Assembly (NCBI GenBank): GCA_947451035.1
Contig: CANFXR010000013.1
Location: forward strand, 1 to 45,207
Direction: 5' to 3'
Origin: Burkholderiales bacterium
Lineage (GTDB): Bacteria > Pseudomonadota > Gammaproteobacteria > Burkholderiales > Burkholderiaceae_C
DNA: 45,207 bases
Shown here: positions 1 through 10,470 of the stretch, in pieces
Layout: every line of letters begins with the position of its first letter
Numbering within the stretch: position 1 is the stretch's first letter
Made by a program: the position numbers and the translations under genes
Notes under the pieces: model-generated
Told to the model about the DNA's origin: nothing
The model's input: only the letters and a program-made list of their open reading frames with translations
Database searches by the model: none

Positions 1-1
1 A

Positions 2-31
2 ACGGTTTTCGAAGGCGAGATCGACCTGTGA
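2..31 (+). CDS. dapF: Diaminopimelate epimerase, C-terminal tail (partial)
   Basis: Only the last nine codons and a TGA are inside the window, reading TVFEGEIDL. This resembles the end of DapF, which interconverts LL- and meso-diaminopimelate for lysine and peptidoglycan synthesis in the cytoplasm. The stronger support is context: the next two genes are a DUF484 gene and xerC, and dapF-DUF484-xerC is a conserved proteobacterial order. The fragment is too short to be certain on its own. Confidence 0.55.
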   Translation, partial: TVFEGEIDL

Positions 32-83
32 GCTGCGGCCCTTGCGCCGCGCATCTTCATCAACGAACCATGAGCACCACACC

Positions 84-773
84 GTGAGCAACGCCACCGG
101 AGTCCAGGGCATCACCGAAACCGACATCGCCAACTACCTGGCGAACACGCCGGGGTTTTTCGAGCGGCACGCCGAGCTGCTCAGCTCGATCCAGCTGACC
201 AGCCCGCACGGCCCGCGCGCGGTGTCGCTGCAGGAGCGGCAGATGGATCTGCTGCGCGATCGGCTCAAGGGCTTCGAGCACAAGATCATGGAAATGATCC
301 GCCACGGCCAGGAAAACGCCGCCATCGCCGACCGGCTGCACCGCTACACGCGCTCGCTGCTGATCACCACCGATGCCACCGCGCTGCCCGACGTGCTGGT
401 GCGCGAGCTGATGCACCAGTTCCTGATTCCGCAAGCGGGCATCCGTGTGTGGGGTGCGGCGGCCGAGCACGCGGCGCTGCCGTTTGCCCGCGAAGTCAGC
501 GCCGACGCGCGCAGCTTCGCGTCGAGCCTGTCGCTGCCGTACTGCGGCGCCAACGCCGGCTTCGAGGCCGCGACCTGGCTGGAAGACCCGTCGACCATCG
601 CCTCGCTGGCGCTGATTCCGCTGCGTCACGGCAGCAGCACCGACGCCTTCGGCCTGCTGGTGCTGGGCTCACCCGATCCGACGCGCTTTGCCGCCGACAT
701 GGGCACCGATTTCCTGATGCGCATCGGCGAGATCTCCAGCGCCGGCCTGTCGCGGCTGATCCGCTCGGCTTGA
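84..773 (+). CDS. DUF484 family protein
   Basis: A cytoplasmic protein of about 229 residues of the DUF484 family, which has a GAF-like fold and no firmly assigned function. The start of the protein, with TPGFFERHAELL followed by a helical stretch rich in Arg and Glu (SLQERQMDLLRDRL), is the family's typical N-terminus; the second half looks like a GAF domain. I prefer the GTG at 84. The frame stays open upstream to a TTG at 42, but that would nearly abut the dapF stop and adds an unfamiliar leader. It lies between dapF and xerC, 19 bases before xerC, so it is probably co-transcribed with both. Confidence 0.85.
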   Translation: MSNATGVQGITETDIANYLANTPGFFERHAELLSSIQLTSPHGPRAVSLQERQMDLLRDRLKGFEHKIMEMIRHGQENAAIADRLHRYTRSLLITTDATALPDVLVRELMHQFLIPQAGIRVWGAAAEHAALPFAREVSADARSFASSLSLPYCGANAGFEAATWLEDPSTIASLALIPLRHGSSTDAFGLLVLGSPDPTRFAADMGTDFLMRIGEISSAGLSRLIRSA

Positions 774-792
774 CCCCGGGCGGCGTGCGCGC

Positions 793-1776
793 GTGAACGA
801 TTCATCCGCCGCCAGCACCGCCGAGTCCCCGGTCCCGGGGTTACACGACGACCTCGTGCGTCACCTGCAGCACCTGCAAGTCGAGCGGCGGCTGGCCGCG
901 CGCACGCTGACGATGTACACGCAGGCCTTTCACCGGCTGCAGCACTTTGCCGGCGTGGCGGCTGTGGCGCTGCGCGAGGTGCAGCCGCACCACGTGCGCC
1001 GCTGGGCCGGCCAGCTGCACGCGCAGGGGCTGGCGCCGGGCAGCATCGCCATCGAGTTGTCGGCGTGGCGCGGCTTTTACCGCTGGCTGGGGCGCGACGG
1101 CTTCGTGCTGCAAAACCCGGTGGCCGGCGTGCGCGCGCCCAAGGCGGCCAAGCCGCTGCCCAAGGCGTTGTCGGTTGATCAGGCGGTGGCGCTGGCGGCT
1201 TTCGAGGCGCCGCCCCCCGCGCGAGCCCACGGTGCGGCCATCGCCGCGCGCGACCAGTGCCTCACCGAGCTGCTCTACGGCTGCGGCTTGCGGGTGGCCG
1301 AGCTGGTGTCGCTCGATGCGCAACCCGGAGCGCATGCCGTGGGCTGGGTCGACATCGCCGACGCCACCGCGCATGTGCTGGGCAAGGGCCGCAAGCGGCG
1401 CAGCGTGCCGGTGGGCGCGGCCGCGCTGCAAGCGCTGCAGGCGTGGCTGGCGCTGCGCGACCAACTGGCTGCGGCCGACGAGCCGGCATTGCTGGTCGGC
1501 CAGCGCGGCGCGCGATTGACCACCAATCAGGCGCGCCTGAGCCTCAAGCAGCGCGCGCAGCAAGCCGGCCTGCCCACCCACGTGCACCCGCACATGCTGC
1601 GCCACTCGTTTGCCACCCACTTGCTGCAGTCCAGCGGCGACTTGCGCGCCGTGCAGGAGCTGCTCGGCCACGCCAACATCAGCGCCACGCAGGTCTACAC
1701 CAAGCTCGACTTCGGCCACCTCAGCAAGGTGTACGACGCCGCACATCCCCGAGCCAAGAAGCAGGGCCCGGCTTAG
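793..1776 (+). CDS. xerC: Tyrosine recombinase XerC
   Basis: A 327-residue tyrosine recombinase which, with XerD, resolves chromosome dimers at dif. The N-terminal SAM-like core-binding domain (about residues 20-115) is followed by the catalytic domain. Visible catalytic residues are Arg167 in GCGLRVAEL, Lys198 in GKGRKRR, His267 and Arg270 in HMLRHSFATH, His293 in LLGHANIS and the nucleophile Tyr302 in QVYTKLDF. The start is a GTG. Length and its place after dapF-DUF484 favour the chromosomal XerC over a mobile-element integrase. There is no attachment-site duplication or other phage gene nearby. Confidence 0.93.
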   Translation: MNDSSAASTAESPVPGLHDDLVRHLQHLQVERRLAARTLTMYTQAFHRLQHFAGVAAVALREVQPHHVRRWAGQLHAQGLAPGSIAIELSAWRGFYRWLGRDGFVLQNPVAGVRAPKAAKPLPKALSVDQAVALAAFEAPPPARAHGAAIAARDQCLTELLYGCGLRVAELVSLDAQPGAHAVGWVDIADATAHVLGKGRKRRSVPVGAAALQALQAWLALRDQLAAADEPALLVGQRGARLTTNQARLSLKQRAQQAGLPTHVHPHMLRHSFATHLLQSSGDLRAVQELLGHANISATQVYTKLDFGHLSKVYDAAHPRAKKQGPA

Positions 1777-1789
1777 CCCGGGCAACACC

Positions 1790-2986
1790 ATGAAAACCAT
1801 CCGACTGCGTGACGGCAAGGAACGCTCGCTCTACAAGCGCCACCCGTGGGTGTTCGAGGGCAGCATCGCCAGCGGCCGCGCCGATCCGGGCGAGACGGTG
1901 CGCGTCGAATCGGCCGCCGGCGAATTTCTCGCCTGGGGCGCGTACAGCCCGACGTCGTCGATCCGCGTGCGCGCCTGGAGCTTCGACGCCACCGAGCGCA
2001 TCGACGCCGCGTTCTTCGAGCGGCGCATCGCGCGGGCCGTGGCGGTGCGTGCGCGCTTGCCCATCGACAGCGATGCCATGCGCCTGGTCCACGGCGAGGC
2101 CGACGGCCTGCCCGGGCTGGTGGTCGACCGCTACGGCGACACCCTCAGCGCGCAATTCACGGCCACCGGCGTCGAGCGCTGGAAGCCGGTGATCGCCGAC
2201 GCGCTGCTCAAGGTCACCGGCTTGCAGCGCCTGTACGAGCGCAGCGACGCCAGCGTGCGTGAATTCGAGGGCCTGGCTCCCCTGACCGGCTGGCTGCGGC
2301 TGCCCACCGGCGCTCCCGAGCACACCGAAGTCACCATCCACGAGCACGGCTGGAAGCTCACGGTGGACGTGGCGCGCGGCCACAAGACCGGCTACTACCT
2401 CGACCAGCGCGACAGCCGGCGGCTGTTTGCCGACAGCGTGCGGCACTTCGGCGCGCAGCGCGTGCTCAACTGCTACAGCTACACCGGCGGCTTCAGCGTG
2501 GCCGCGCTGGCCGGCGGCGCGGCCGAGGTGACCAGTGTCGATTCGTCGGGCCCGGCGCTCGAGCGCGCGCTCGCCCACGTCGCGCTCAACGGCTTCGACG
2601 CGCAGCGCCACAGCGTGATCGATGCCGACGTGAACGCCACGCTGCGCGGCTTTGTCGAGCAGGGCCGGCGCTTCGACGCCATCGTGCTCGACCCGCCCAA
2701 GTTCGCCTCGACCGCCGCGCAGGCCGAGCGCGCCGCGCGTGCCTACAAGGACATCAACCGGCTCGCCTTCATGCTGCTCGAGCCGGGCGGCCTGCTGTTC
2801 ACGTTTTCGTGCTCGGGCGGCGTGAGCGCCGATCTGTTCCACAAGATCGTCGCCGGCGCCGGGCTCGATGCCGGCATCGACGGCCAGATCCATGCGCGCA
2901 CCGGCGCCGCGCCCGACCACCCGATGACCATCACCTTCCCCGAGGGCGAGTACCTCAAGGGCCTGGTGATCGTGAAGCAGCGCTGA
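1790..2986 (+). CDS. rlmI: 23S rRNA (cytosine-1962-C5)-methyltransferase, RlmI family
   Basis: A SAM-dependent methyltransferase of 398 residues, close to the 396 of E. coli RlmI, which makes m5C1962 in 23S rRNA. The N-terminus (MKTIRLRDGKERSL, then HPWVFEGSI) is the PUA domain. The middle carries the RlmI-type fold (DQRDSRRL), a SAM-binding stretch (VLNCYSYTGGFSVAAL), the DPPKFA motif and a Cys in FSCSGGV. I chose the ATG at 1790, just after the xerC stop, because the open frame upstream of it is only the xerC shadow. The 13-base gap to xerC suggests a shared transcript. Confidence 0.9.
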   Translation: MKTIRLRDGKERSLYKRHPWVFEGSIASGRADPGETVRVESAAGEFLAWGAYSPTSSIRVRAWSFDATERIDAAFFERRIARAVAVRARLPIDSDAMRLVHGEADGLPGLVVDRYGDTLSAQFTATGVERWKPVIADALLKVTGLQRLYERSDASVREFEGLAPLTGWLRLPTGAPEHTEVTIHEHGWKLTVDVARGHKTGYYLDQRDSRRLFADSVRHFGAQRVLNCYSYTGGFSVAALAGGAAEVTSVDSSGPALERALAHVALNGFDAQRHSVIDADVNATLRGFVEQGRRFDAIVLDPPKFASTAAQAERAARAYKDINRLAFMLLEPGGLLFTFSCSGGVSADLFHKIVAGAGLDAGIDGQIHARTGAAPDHPMTITFPEGEYLKGLVIVKQR

Positions 2987-3073
2987 TTCAGCGCCCGGCC
3001 TTGACGAGCGTCGCCCTGCGCGCCCGGGGGCCTGCGTAACATCGCCTCGAATTGATTTCCTCAGGAGACTTCC

Positions 3074-4912
3074 ATGTGCGGCATCGTCGGCGCTGTCAGC
3101 CAGCGCAACATCGTTCCGGTGCTCATCGAAGGCTTGAAGCGGCTCGAGTACCGCGGCTATGACTCGTGCGGCGTGGCCGTGCACCAGCAAGGCGGCTTGC
3201 TGCGTGCGCGCAGCACCGAGCGCGTGGCCGAACTCGAGCGCAACGTGGCCACCGACGGCATCGCCAGCGGCACCGGCATCGCCCACACCCGCTGGGCCAC
3301 GCACGGCGTGCCGGCGGTGCACAACGCGCATCCGCACTTCTCGGGCGACCGCGTGGCGCTGGTGCACAACGGCATCATCGAAAACCACGACGAGCTGCGC
3401 GCCGAACTGCAATCCCAGGGCTATGTGTTCGCCAGCCAGACCGACACCGAGGTCATCGCCCACCTGATCGACCGCCTGTACGAGGGCGACCTGCTCGCCG
3501 CCGTGCAGCGTGCGCTGCCGCGATTGCGCGGCGCTTATGCGATCGCGGTGTTTTGCCGTGACGAGCCGCACCGCGTGATCGGTGCGCGCGAGGGCTCGCC
3601 ACTGATCCTGGGCATCGGCACCGGCGAGCGCGCCGGCGACCACTACCTGGCCAGCGATGCGATGGCGCTGGCCGGCGTGACCGACCAGATCGTCTACCTC
3701 GAAGAAGGCGACGTGGTCGACCTGCAGCTCACCGGCATGCGCATCAGCGCGCGCCGTGGCGAGGGCTTTGAGCCGGTGGCGCGCGAGGTGCGCACCGTGC
3801 ACGCGCACACCGGCGCGGCCGAGTTGGGGCCGTACCGCCACCACATGCAAAAAGAGATCTTCGAGCAGCCCCGAGCCATCGCCGACACGCTCGATGCGGT
3901 CGACGCCATCTCGCCCGCGCTGTTCGGCGCAGCGGCCGCCGACGTCTTCAAGCAGGTCGACTCGGTGCTGATCCTGGCTTGCGGCACCAGCTACTACGCG
4001 GGCTCGGTGGCCAAGTACTGGCTCGAGAGCATCGCCAAGATCCCGACCGCCGTCGAAGTGGCCAGCGAATACCGCTACCGCGACAGCGTGCCCCACGCAC
4101 GCACGCTGGTCGTCACCATCACCCAAAGCGGCGAAACCGCCGACACGCTGGCCGCGCTCAAGCACGCACGCGGCTTAGGCATGGCGCACACGCTCACCGT
4201 GTGCAACGTGGCCACCAGCGCGATGGTGCGCGAGTGCGCGCTGGCGTTCATCACGCGCGCCGGCGTCGAGATCGGCGTGGCCTCGACCAAGGCGTTCAGC
4301 ACCCAGCTGGTGGGTTTGTTCCTGCTGACGCTGGCGCTGGCCAAATCACGCGGTCAGCTCAATGCCGACGCCGAGGCGCAGCACCTGCACGCGCTGCGGC
4401 ACCTGCCGGTGGCGGTACAAGGCGTGCTGGCACTCGAGCCGCAGGTCATCGCCTGGGCCGAGGTGTTCGCGCGCAAGGAAAACGCGCTCTTCCTGGGCCG
4501 TGGCGCGCACTACCCGATCGCCCTCGAAGGCGCGCTCAAGCTCAAGGAAATCAGCTACATCCACGCCGAGGCCTACCCGGCCGGCGAGCTCAAGCACGGC
4601 CCGCTGGCGCTGGTCACCGCCGAGATGCCGGTGGTCACCGTGGCGCCCAACGACGCGCTGCTCGAAAAGCTCAAGAGCAACCTGCAAGAGGTGCGCGCCC
4701 GCGGCGGCGAGCTGTTCGTGTTTGCCGACGCCGACACCCGCATCGAATCGGGCGAGGGCCTGCACGTGATCCGCATGCCCGAGAACTACGGCGCGCTGTC
4801 ACCCATCTTGCACGTGGTGCCGCTGCAGCTGCTGGCGTACCACACCGCCTGCGCGCGCGGCACCGATGTCGACAAGCCGCGCAATCTGGCGAAGTCGGTG
4901 ACGGTGGAATAG
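3074..4912 (+). CDS. glmS: Glutamine-fructose-6-phosphate aminotransferase (isomerizing)
   Basis: A 612-residue GlmS, making glucosamine-6-phosphate from fructose-6-phosphate and glutamine for cell-wall precursors. Mature Cys1 follows the initiator Met (MCGIVGAV) and is the glutaminase nucleophile. The N-terminal domain keeps HTRWATHG and HNGIIEN. Two SIS domains follow (for example [10 protein letters not shown] and [10 protein letters not shown]), and the C-terminus ends [13 protein letters not shown] as in the family. A good ribosome-binding site (AGGAG at 3063-3067) precedes the ATG. The 87-base gap from rlmI holds no sign of the Gram-positive glmS ribozyme. Confidence 0.97.
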   Translation: MCGIVGAVSQRNIVPVLIEGLKRLEYRGYDSCGVAVHQQGGLLRARSTERVAELERNVATDGIASGTGIAHTRWATHGVPAVHNAHPHFSGDRVALVHNGIIENHDELRAELQSQGYVFASQTDTEVIAHLIDRLYEGDLLAAVQRALPRLRGAYAIAVFCRDEPHRVIGAREGSPLILGIGTGERAGDHYLASDAMALAGVTDQIVYLEEGDVVDLQLTGMRISARRGEGFEPVAREVRTVHAHTGAAELGPYRHHMQKEIFEQPRAIADTLDAVDAISPALFGAAAADVFKQVDSVLILACGTSYYAGSVAKYWLESIAKIPTAVEVASEYRYRDSVPHARTLVVTITQSGETADTLAALKHARGLGMAHTLTVCNVATSAMVRECALAFITRAGVEIGVASTKAFSTQLVGLFLLTLALAKSRGQLNADAEAQHLHALRHLPVAVQGVLALEPQVIAWAEVFARKENALFLGRGAHYPIALEGALKLKEISYIHAEAYPAGELKHGPLALVTAEMPVVTVAPNDALLEKLKSNLQEVRARGGELFVFADADTRIESGEGLHVIRMPENYGALSPILHVVPLQLLAYHTACARGTDVDKPRNLAKSVTVE

Positions 4913-4936
4913 TGGCGCCGGCGCCTGGCTGTCTGG

Positions 4937-4942
4937 CAGACT
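4937..4942 (+). promoter_or_regulatory. Possible -10 element (CAGACT) before the CIA30 gene
   Basis: The hexamer CAGACT lies 48 bases before the ATG in the short glmS-CIA30 gap. Variants of the same hexamer (TAGACT, TAGGCT, TAGAGT) precede several other genes here. No convincing -35 is seen, so this is weak. Confidence 0.22.
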
Positions 4943-4990
4943 CCGCGTGCCGCAACCGGCATCCCCGCCCCACCACACCGCCAACCCACC

Positions 4991-5494
4991 ATGACCCAAG
5001 TCCTGATCAACTTTGAACTGCCCGCCTCGCTGAGCGCATGGACGACCGTCGATGACGTCGTGATGGGCGGTGTCTCGAACAGTCGCGTCGAGCATGACCC
5101 CGAAGGCTTCGCTGTTTTCGCGGGCACGCTCTCGCTCGAGAACAACGGCGGCTTTTGCTCGCTACGCTCCGGCGCATTGACCGAGCGCCCGCTGGGCGCC
5201 GACTGCTTCGTCTTGCATGTGCGCGGCGACGGCAAACGCTACAAGCTCAGTGTGCACGCCGAGGGCGGGAGCGTCGATGGGCTGACTTACCAGGCGAGCT
5301 TCGCTGCGCCGGCCGGTGAGTGGACGCACGTGCGCCTGCCGGTGTCTGACTTGATGCCCACCTTCCGGGGCCGGGAAGTGCTCGGGATGGATGGGCTCGA
5401 TGCCTTCCGCACGACCCATGTGAGCGTGATCATTGCCGACCGGCAGGAAGGCGCGTTCAGCCTGGCGCTGCGTGCGCTGTCGTGCGAAAGCTGA
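4991..5494 (+). CDS. CIA30 family protein
   Basis: A 167-residue single-domain protein with the beta-sandwich signature of the CIA30 family (named after the mitochondrial complex I assembly factor). The start INFELP, then WTTVDDVVMGGVSNS and NNGGFCSLRS, is typical. No signal peptide is seen, so it is probably cytoplasmic. Bacterial members have no settled role; a carbohydrate-binding-like fold is known for the family, and a link to complex I should not be assumed. It is monocistronic by context and ends in a perfect hairpin shared with the convergent gene at 5516. Confidence 0.82.
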   Translation: MTQVLINFELPASLSAWTTVDDVVMGGVSNSRVEHDPEGFAVFAGTLSLENNGGFCSLRSGALTERPLGADCFVLHVRGDGKRYKLSVHAEGGSVDGLTYQASFAAPAGEWTHVRLPVSDLMPTFRGREVLGMDGLDAFRTTHVSVIIADRQEGAFSLALRALSCES

Positions 5495-5511
5495 CGGGCC
5501 CCTGGCCCGTC
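5493..5511. terminator. Hairpin between convergent genes
   Basis: A perfect 8-bp stem (GACGGGCC and GGCCCGTC) with a 3-base loop overlaps the stop codon of the CIA30 gene and lies just before the stop of the opposing gene. There is no T-tract on either strand, so it is a hairpin that may act with Rho or as a bidirectional end, not a classical intrinsic terminator. Confidence 0.5.
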
Positions 5512-5515
5512 GTGC

Positions 5516-5950
5516 TCAGCGCCTGGCGGTCGGTGCCGGCAGGTCGGTGGGGCAGCCCGCCGACTTGATGCGGTGGTAGGTCAGGTTGTCCTCGGCCGAG
5601 CGCAACACCACTTTCTTGCCTTGCATGCTGATGATCTGGTCCTTCAGCCTGTTGCCTTCAGGGAAGTCGGTGAACAGCGCACCCTCCGAGACGTACCAGC
5701 GCGAGGCGGTGGAACTGACCAGCTTCTGGCAGGCCTTGTCTTCGTACTCGTAGTACAGGTAGGTGCCGTCGGCGTAATAGATTTCCCGGCTCGGCACGCC
5801 CTCGTAGTCGGCGCTGTCGGGCGGGTTGATCCAGGTGCCCACCATCTTGGCGGCGAGGGCCGCGTCGGCCGACTGGGTCGGCGGCTTGGCGTGGGCGGTG
5901 ACGGCGAGTGCGCACGCGACGGCCATGGCCGTCATCCATTTTGCTGACAC
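5516..5950 (-). CDS. Small exported protein, lipocalin-like
   Basis: A protein of 144 residues with a Sec signal peptide (MTAMAVACALAVTAHA) and a mature domain starting near KPPTQ. The mature part has the pattern of a small lipocalin-like beta barrel: KMVGTWINP, then YYADGTYLYYEYEDK, and ends with a Cys. I chose the GTG at 5950 because AGGAGG lies six bases upstream; the open frame continues 46 codons further but that part looks non-coding. It probably works in the periplasm. No precise family or function is recognised. It diverges from the TerB-like gene across a 282-base gap. Confidence 0.7.
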   Translation of the reverse strand: MSAKWMTAMAVACALAVTAHAKPPTQSADAALAAKMVGTWINPPDSADYEGVPSREIYYADGTYLYYEYEDKACQKLVSSTASRWYVSEGALFTDFPEGNRLKDQIISMQGKKVVLRSAEDNLTYHRIKSAGCPTDLPAPTARR

Positions 5951-6232
5951 GGGAATCCTCCTGAGGCGGGACGATGGGTCGGGTGTGCCGATTGCCGCAG
6001 CCGCGCTCGTGGGAGGTGGTTGTGCCAGCAAGAGGTTGGACATCACCTTACCCCGAATGACAGATTTTCGGCATCCGTCTTTTCCCAATCCAACCCGAGT
6101 TGAGGGGCCTTGTCGTCGAACGGGCGTCAGCGCGCGTTATGCACAAGCAGCCCGCGCCGAACACCCCGTGGTGTGCGGTCTGGCCGTGACCCTTCCCGAA
6201 TCCGTGTCCCACCCACAGCGATACCGAAACCG

Positions 6233-6700
6233 ATGCTGCAAACCCTCAAAGACCTGTTCGACAGCGTGTTCGCCCCGGCCGCCGGCGGCCCCGGCCACGC
6301 CGAGGAGCACACGCTGCAGCTGGCCACCGCCGTGCTGCTCGTTGAAGTGATGCGTGCCGATGTCGAGATCGACCCGGCCGAGCGCGCCGAGGTGCTGTCG
6401 GCGCTGCGCGACAAGTTCAAGCTGTCCGACGACGAGGCCGCGCGGCTGGTCGAACTGGCCCACCAGACGTCGCTGGCGTCGAGCGACTTCTTCCAGTTCA
6501 CCTCCAAGATCAACGAGGCGTTCGACATGGAAGACAAGATCCGCATGGTCGAGCACCTGTGGCGCGTGGCCTATGCCGACGGCGTGCTCACCGCGCACGA
6601 GAACCACCTCATGCGCCGCGTCAGCGACCTGCTCCACGTGCCCCATGGCGCCTACATCAGCGCCAAGATGCGCGCCAAGCAGGCGCTGCGCGCCGAGTGA
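6233..6700 (+). CDS. TerB family protein
   Basis: A 155-residue acidic helical protein of the TerB/COG4103 type. The domain covers nearly all of it: AVLLVEVMRADVEIDPAE and VAYADGVLTAHENHLMRRV are the two repeated helical segments with the conserved acidic residues seen in TerB proteins. Members are linked to tellurite resistance by name, but the stand-alone forms are of unknown function. I place the start at the ATG at 6233; the frame is open back to 6110 but the extra residues are Arg/Pro/Ser-rich and unlike the family. No ter operon is nearby. Confidence 0.8.
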   Translation: MLQTLKDLFDSVFAPAAGGPGHAEEHTLQLATAVLLVEVMRADVEIDPAERAEVLSALRDKFKLSDDEAARLVELAHQTSLASSDFFQFTSKINEAFDMEDKIRMVEHLWRVAYADGVLTAHENHLMRRVSDLLHVPHGAYISAKMRAKQALRAE

Positions 6701-6732
6701 CGCGGCGCGAGGAGGCCCCCCTGCCGCCTGAC

Positions 6733-6746
6733 TTGATCGGCATCAA
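6733..6746 (+). promoter_or_regulatory. FNR/Anr box upstream of the desaturase gene
   Basis: A perfect copy of the FNR/Anr consensus, TTGAT-CGGC-ATCAA. Its centre (6739.5) lies 41.5 bases before position 6781, the transcription start expected from the TAGGCT hexamer at 6769-6774. That is the geometry of a class II FNR-activated promoter. The match and spacing are seen in the sequence; activation at low oxygen is inferred. Confidence 0.72.
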
Positions 6747-6768
6747 CACGTGGGGGCGGCTAGGGCTC

Positions 6769-6774
6769 TAGGCT
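6769..6774 (+). promoter_or_regulatory. Likely -10 element (TAGGCT) of the desaturase promoter
   Basis: TAGGCT lies 23 bases before the ATG at 6798 and stands in the right place relative to the FNR box to be the -10 of an activated promoter lacking a good -35. Confidence 0.5.
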
Positions 6775-6797
6775 GTCCGATTTCGGTCAACGCATCC

Positions 6798-7901
6798 ATG
6801 ATGACGCTTACTTCCCCGGGCATCGGGCTGGCCGCCGCGCCAGCCGCCGCCGCCCCGACGTTTCCCCACCGCAAGTTGATCCGCGCCTGGCTGGTGCCCA
6901 TCGCCACGCGCAACACGCCGTATGCGCTGTGGCTCACGGCGATCGACCTCGCGTTGTACGCGCTGACCATGGCCACCGCGATCCTGGCCAGCCACCCGCT
7001 GGTGCAGGTGCTCGCCGCCATGGCCTGCGGCTTTGTCATCGGTCGCCTGTTCGTGCTGGGCCACGACGCGTGCCACCAGAGCTTCACGCCGCACCGCCGC
7101 CTGAACCGCTGGCTGGGCCGGCTGGTCTTCCTGCCGTCGCTCACGCCTTACAGCCTATGGGAGATCGGGCACAACGTGGTCCACCACGGCTACACCAACC
7201 TCAAGGGCTTCGACTTCGTCTGGGAGCCGCTGTCGCTGGAGGAATACCAGGCGCTGCCCGCCGGGCGCCAACTGCTCGAGCGCATCTACCGCAGCGGCTG
7301 GGCGCCGTGGCTGTATTACCTGGTCGAGGTCTGGTGGACGCGCATGTTCTTTCCGAATCGGCGCGCCATGCCCACGCGGCGTGCGGTGTTCCTGTGGGAC
7401 TGCGCGCTGGTGAGTGTGGCTGCCGTCGTGTGGATCGGCGGGTTGATCGCGGCGGCCGCGGCCACCGGTCAGTCGGTGTGGTGGCTGCTGACGGTGGGCT
7501 TCGTGGTGCCGTTCGTGTTCTGGAACGGCATGATCGGCTTCGTCGTCTACGCGCACCACACGCACACCGACATCGCCTGGTACGACGACAAGTCCGACTG
7601 GTCGGCCGCGCATCCCTTCGTGTCGACCACGGTGCACCTGACCTTCCGTTCGTTCATGGGCGCGGCCTTGCACCACATCATGGTTCACACCGCCCACCAC
7701 GTCGACATGAGCGTGCCTCTGTACCGGCTCAAGGCCGCGCAGGCGCTGCTCGAAGAACGCCTGCCCGGCAGCATCGTCGTGCAGCCGTTTTCCTGGGCCT
7801 GGTACGTCGACACCGCCCGGCGCTGCAAGCTCTACGACTTCAAGCTGCGCCGCTGGACCGACTTCGCGGGGCACCCGACCAGCGAGCCGCGCACGGTCTG
7901 A
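6798..7901 (+). CDS. Membrane fatty acid desaturase
   Basis: A 367-residue integral membrane di-iron desaturase that should introduce a double bond in acyl chains of membrane lipids using O2 and reduced carriers. All three histidine boxes are present: HDACHQ, HNVVHHG and HTAHH (with HHIMVH just before). Hydrophobic segments flank them (for example near ALYALTMATAILAS and LLTVGFVVPFVFWNGMIGF). It belongs to the broad omega-6/delta-12-like group (COG3239); regioselectivity cannot be read from the sequence. The start is one of two adjacent ATGs, 6798 or 6801. It follows a perfect FNR box, so expression is probably linked to oxygen supply. Confidence 0.88.
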   Translation: MMTLTSPGIGLAAAPAAAAPTFPHRKLIRAWLVPIATRNTPYALWLTAIDLALYALTMATAILASHPLVQVLAAMACGFVIGRLFVLGHDACHQSFTPHRRLNRWLGRLVFLPSLTPYSLWEIGHNVVHHGYTNLKGFDFVWEPLSLEEYQALPAGRQLLERIYRSGWAPWLYYLVEVWWTRMFFPNRRAMPTRRAVFLWDCALVSVAAVVWIGGLIAAAAATGQSVWWLLTVGFVVPFVFWNGMIGFVVYAHHTHTDIAWYDDKSDWSAAHPFVSTTVHLTFRSFMGAALHHIMVHTAHHVDMSVPLYRLKAAQALLEERLPGSIVVQPFSWAWYVDTARRCKLYDFKLRRWTDFAGHPTSEPRTV

Positions 7902-7968
7902 GCGCGTCCACGGCCAGGCGCGCGCCGCACGGGGCGGGTTTGCCCTGTGTGGTGCACGGGCGCGCGGT

Positions 7969-7974
7969 TAGAGT
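7969..7974 (+). promoter_or_regulatory. Possible -10 element (TAGAGT) before the helicase gene
   Basis: TAGAGT stands 26 bases before the ATG at 8001. The best -35-like word, TTGCCC at 7940, is too far away. It is one of several similar start-proximal hexamers in this window. Confidence 0.25.
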
Positions 7975-8000
7975 CGGTTTCCCTTTGCCGACCCGCCTCG

Positions 8001-10277
<2,277 letters not shown>

Positions 10278-10347
10278 CGGGGTCGCGGCTTCGGCGCGCA
10301 GGGGTGTTGGTACGCTGCTGGCTCATCACGCGGTAACCGAGCGCAGT

Positions 10348-10412
10348 GGCACGACAGGCCGGCGCCCTCATGCTGCCAAATGCGCAGAAATCGGGCGCCA
10401 GCCTGTCGCGCC
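10348..10412. repeat. Long imperfect inverted repeat (hairpin)
   Basis: The arms at 10352-10367 and 10393-10408 are 16 bases each and pair with a single mismatch. After another mismatch, three more pairs (GGC with GCC) extend the stem to 10348 and 10412. The loop is 25 bases. It lies between two convergent genes, and may end transcription from either side or be a REP-like element. There is no T-tract. Confidence 0.6.
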
Positions 10413-10470
10413 CCTGTGCCGATGTCGGCGGTGCTCGCCCATCTTGCGGGGCCGTCGTCGGCGCCCGCGG

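Noticed and set aside
793-1776. Integrase of a genomic island
   Set aside because: Length, catalytic motifs and the dapF-DUF484-xerC order identify the chromosomal XerC; no attachment repeats or phage genes are present.
2987-3073. glmS ribozyme or sRNA-type control before glmS
   Set aside because: The gap is only 87 bases and shows a plain ribosome-binding site; no ribozyme core is recognisable, and that ribozyme belongs mainly to Gram-positive bacteria.
1721-4165. Very long open frame on the minus strand opposite rlmI and glmS
   Set aside because: Its product is Ala/Gly/His/Arg-rich without any domain and it lies opposite two well-conserved genes; such mirror frames are common in GC-rich DNA.
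6233-6700. Tellurite resistance operon
   Set aside because: Only a single TerB-like protein is present; the terA, terC, terD and terE genes are absent.
10348-10412. Integron attC site next to the toxin-antitoxin pair
   Set aside because: The long hairpin invites the idea, but the conserved outer core words of attC (RYYYAAC and GTRRRY-like) are missing and no integrase gene is near.
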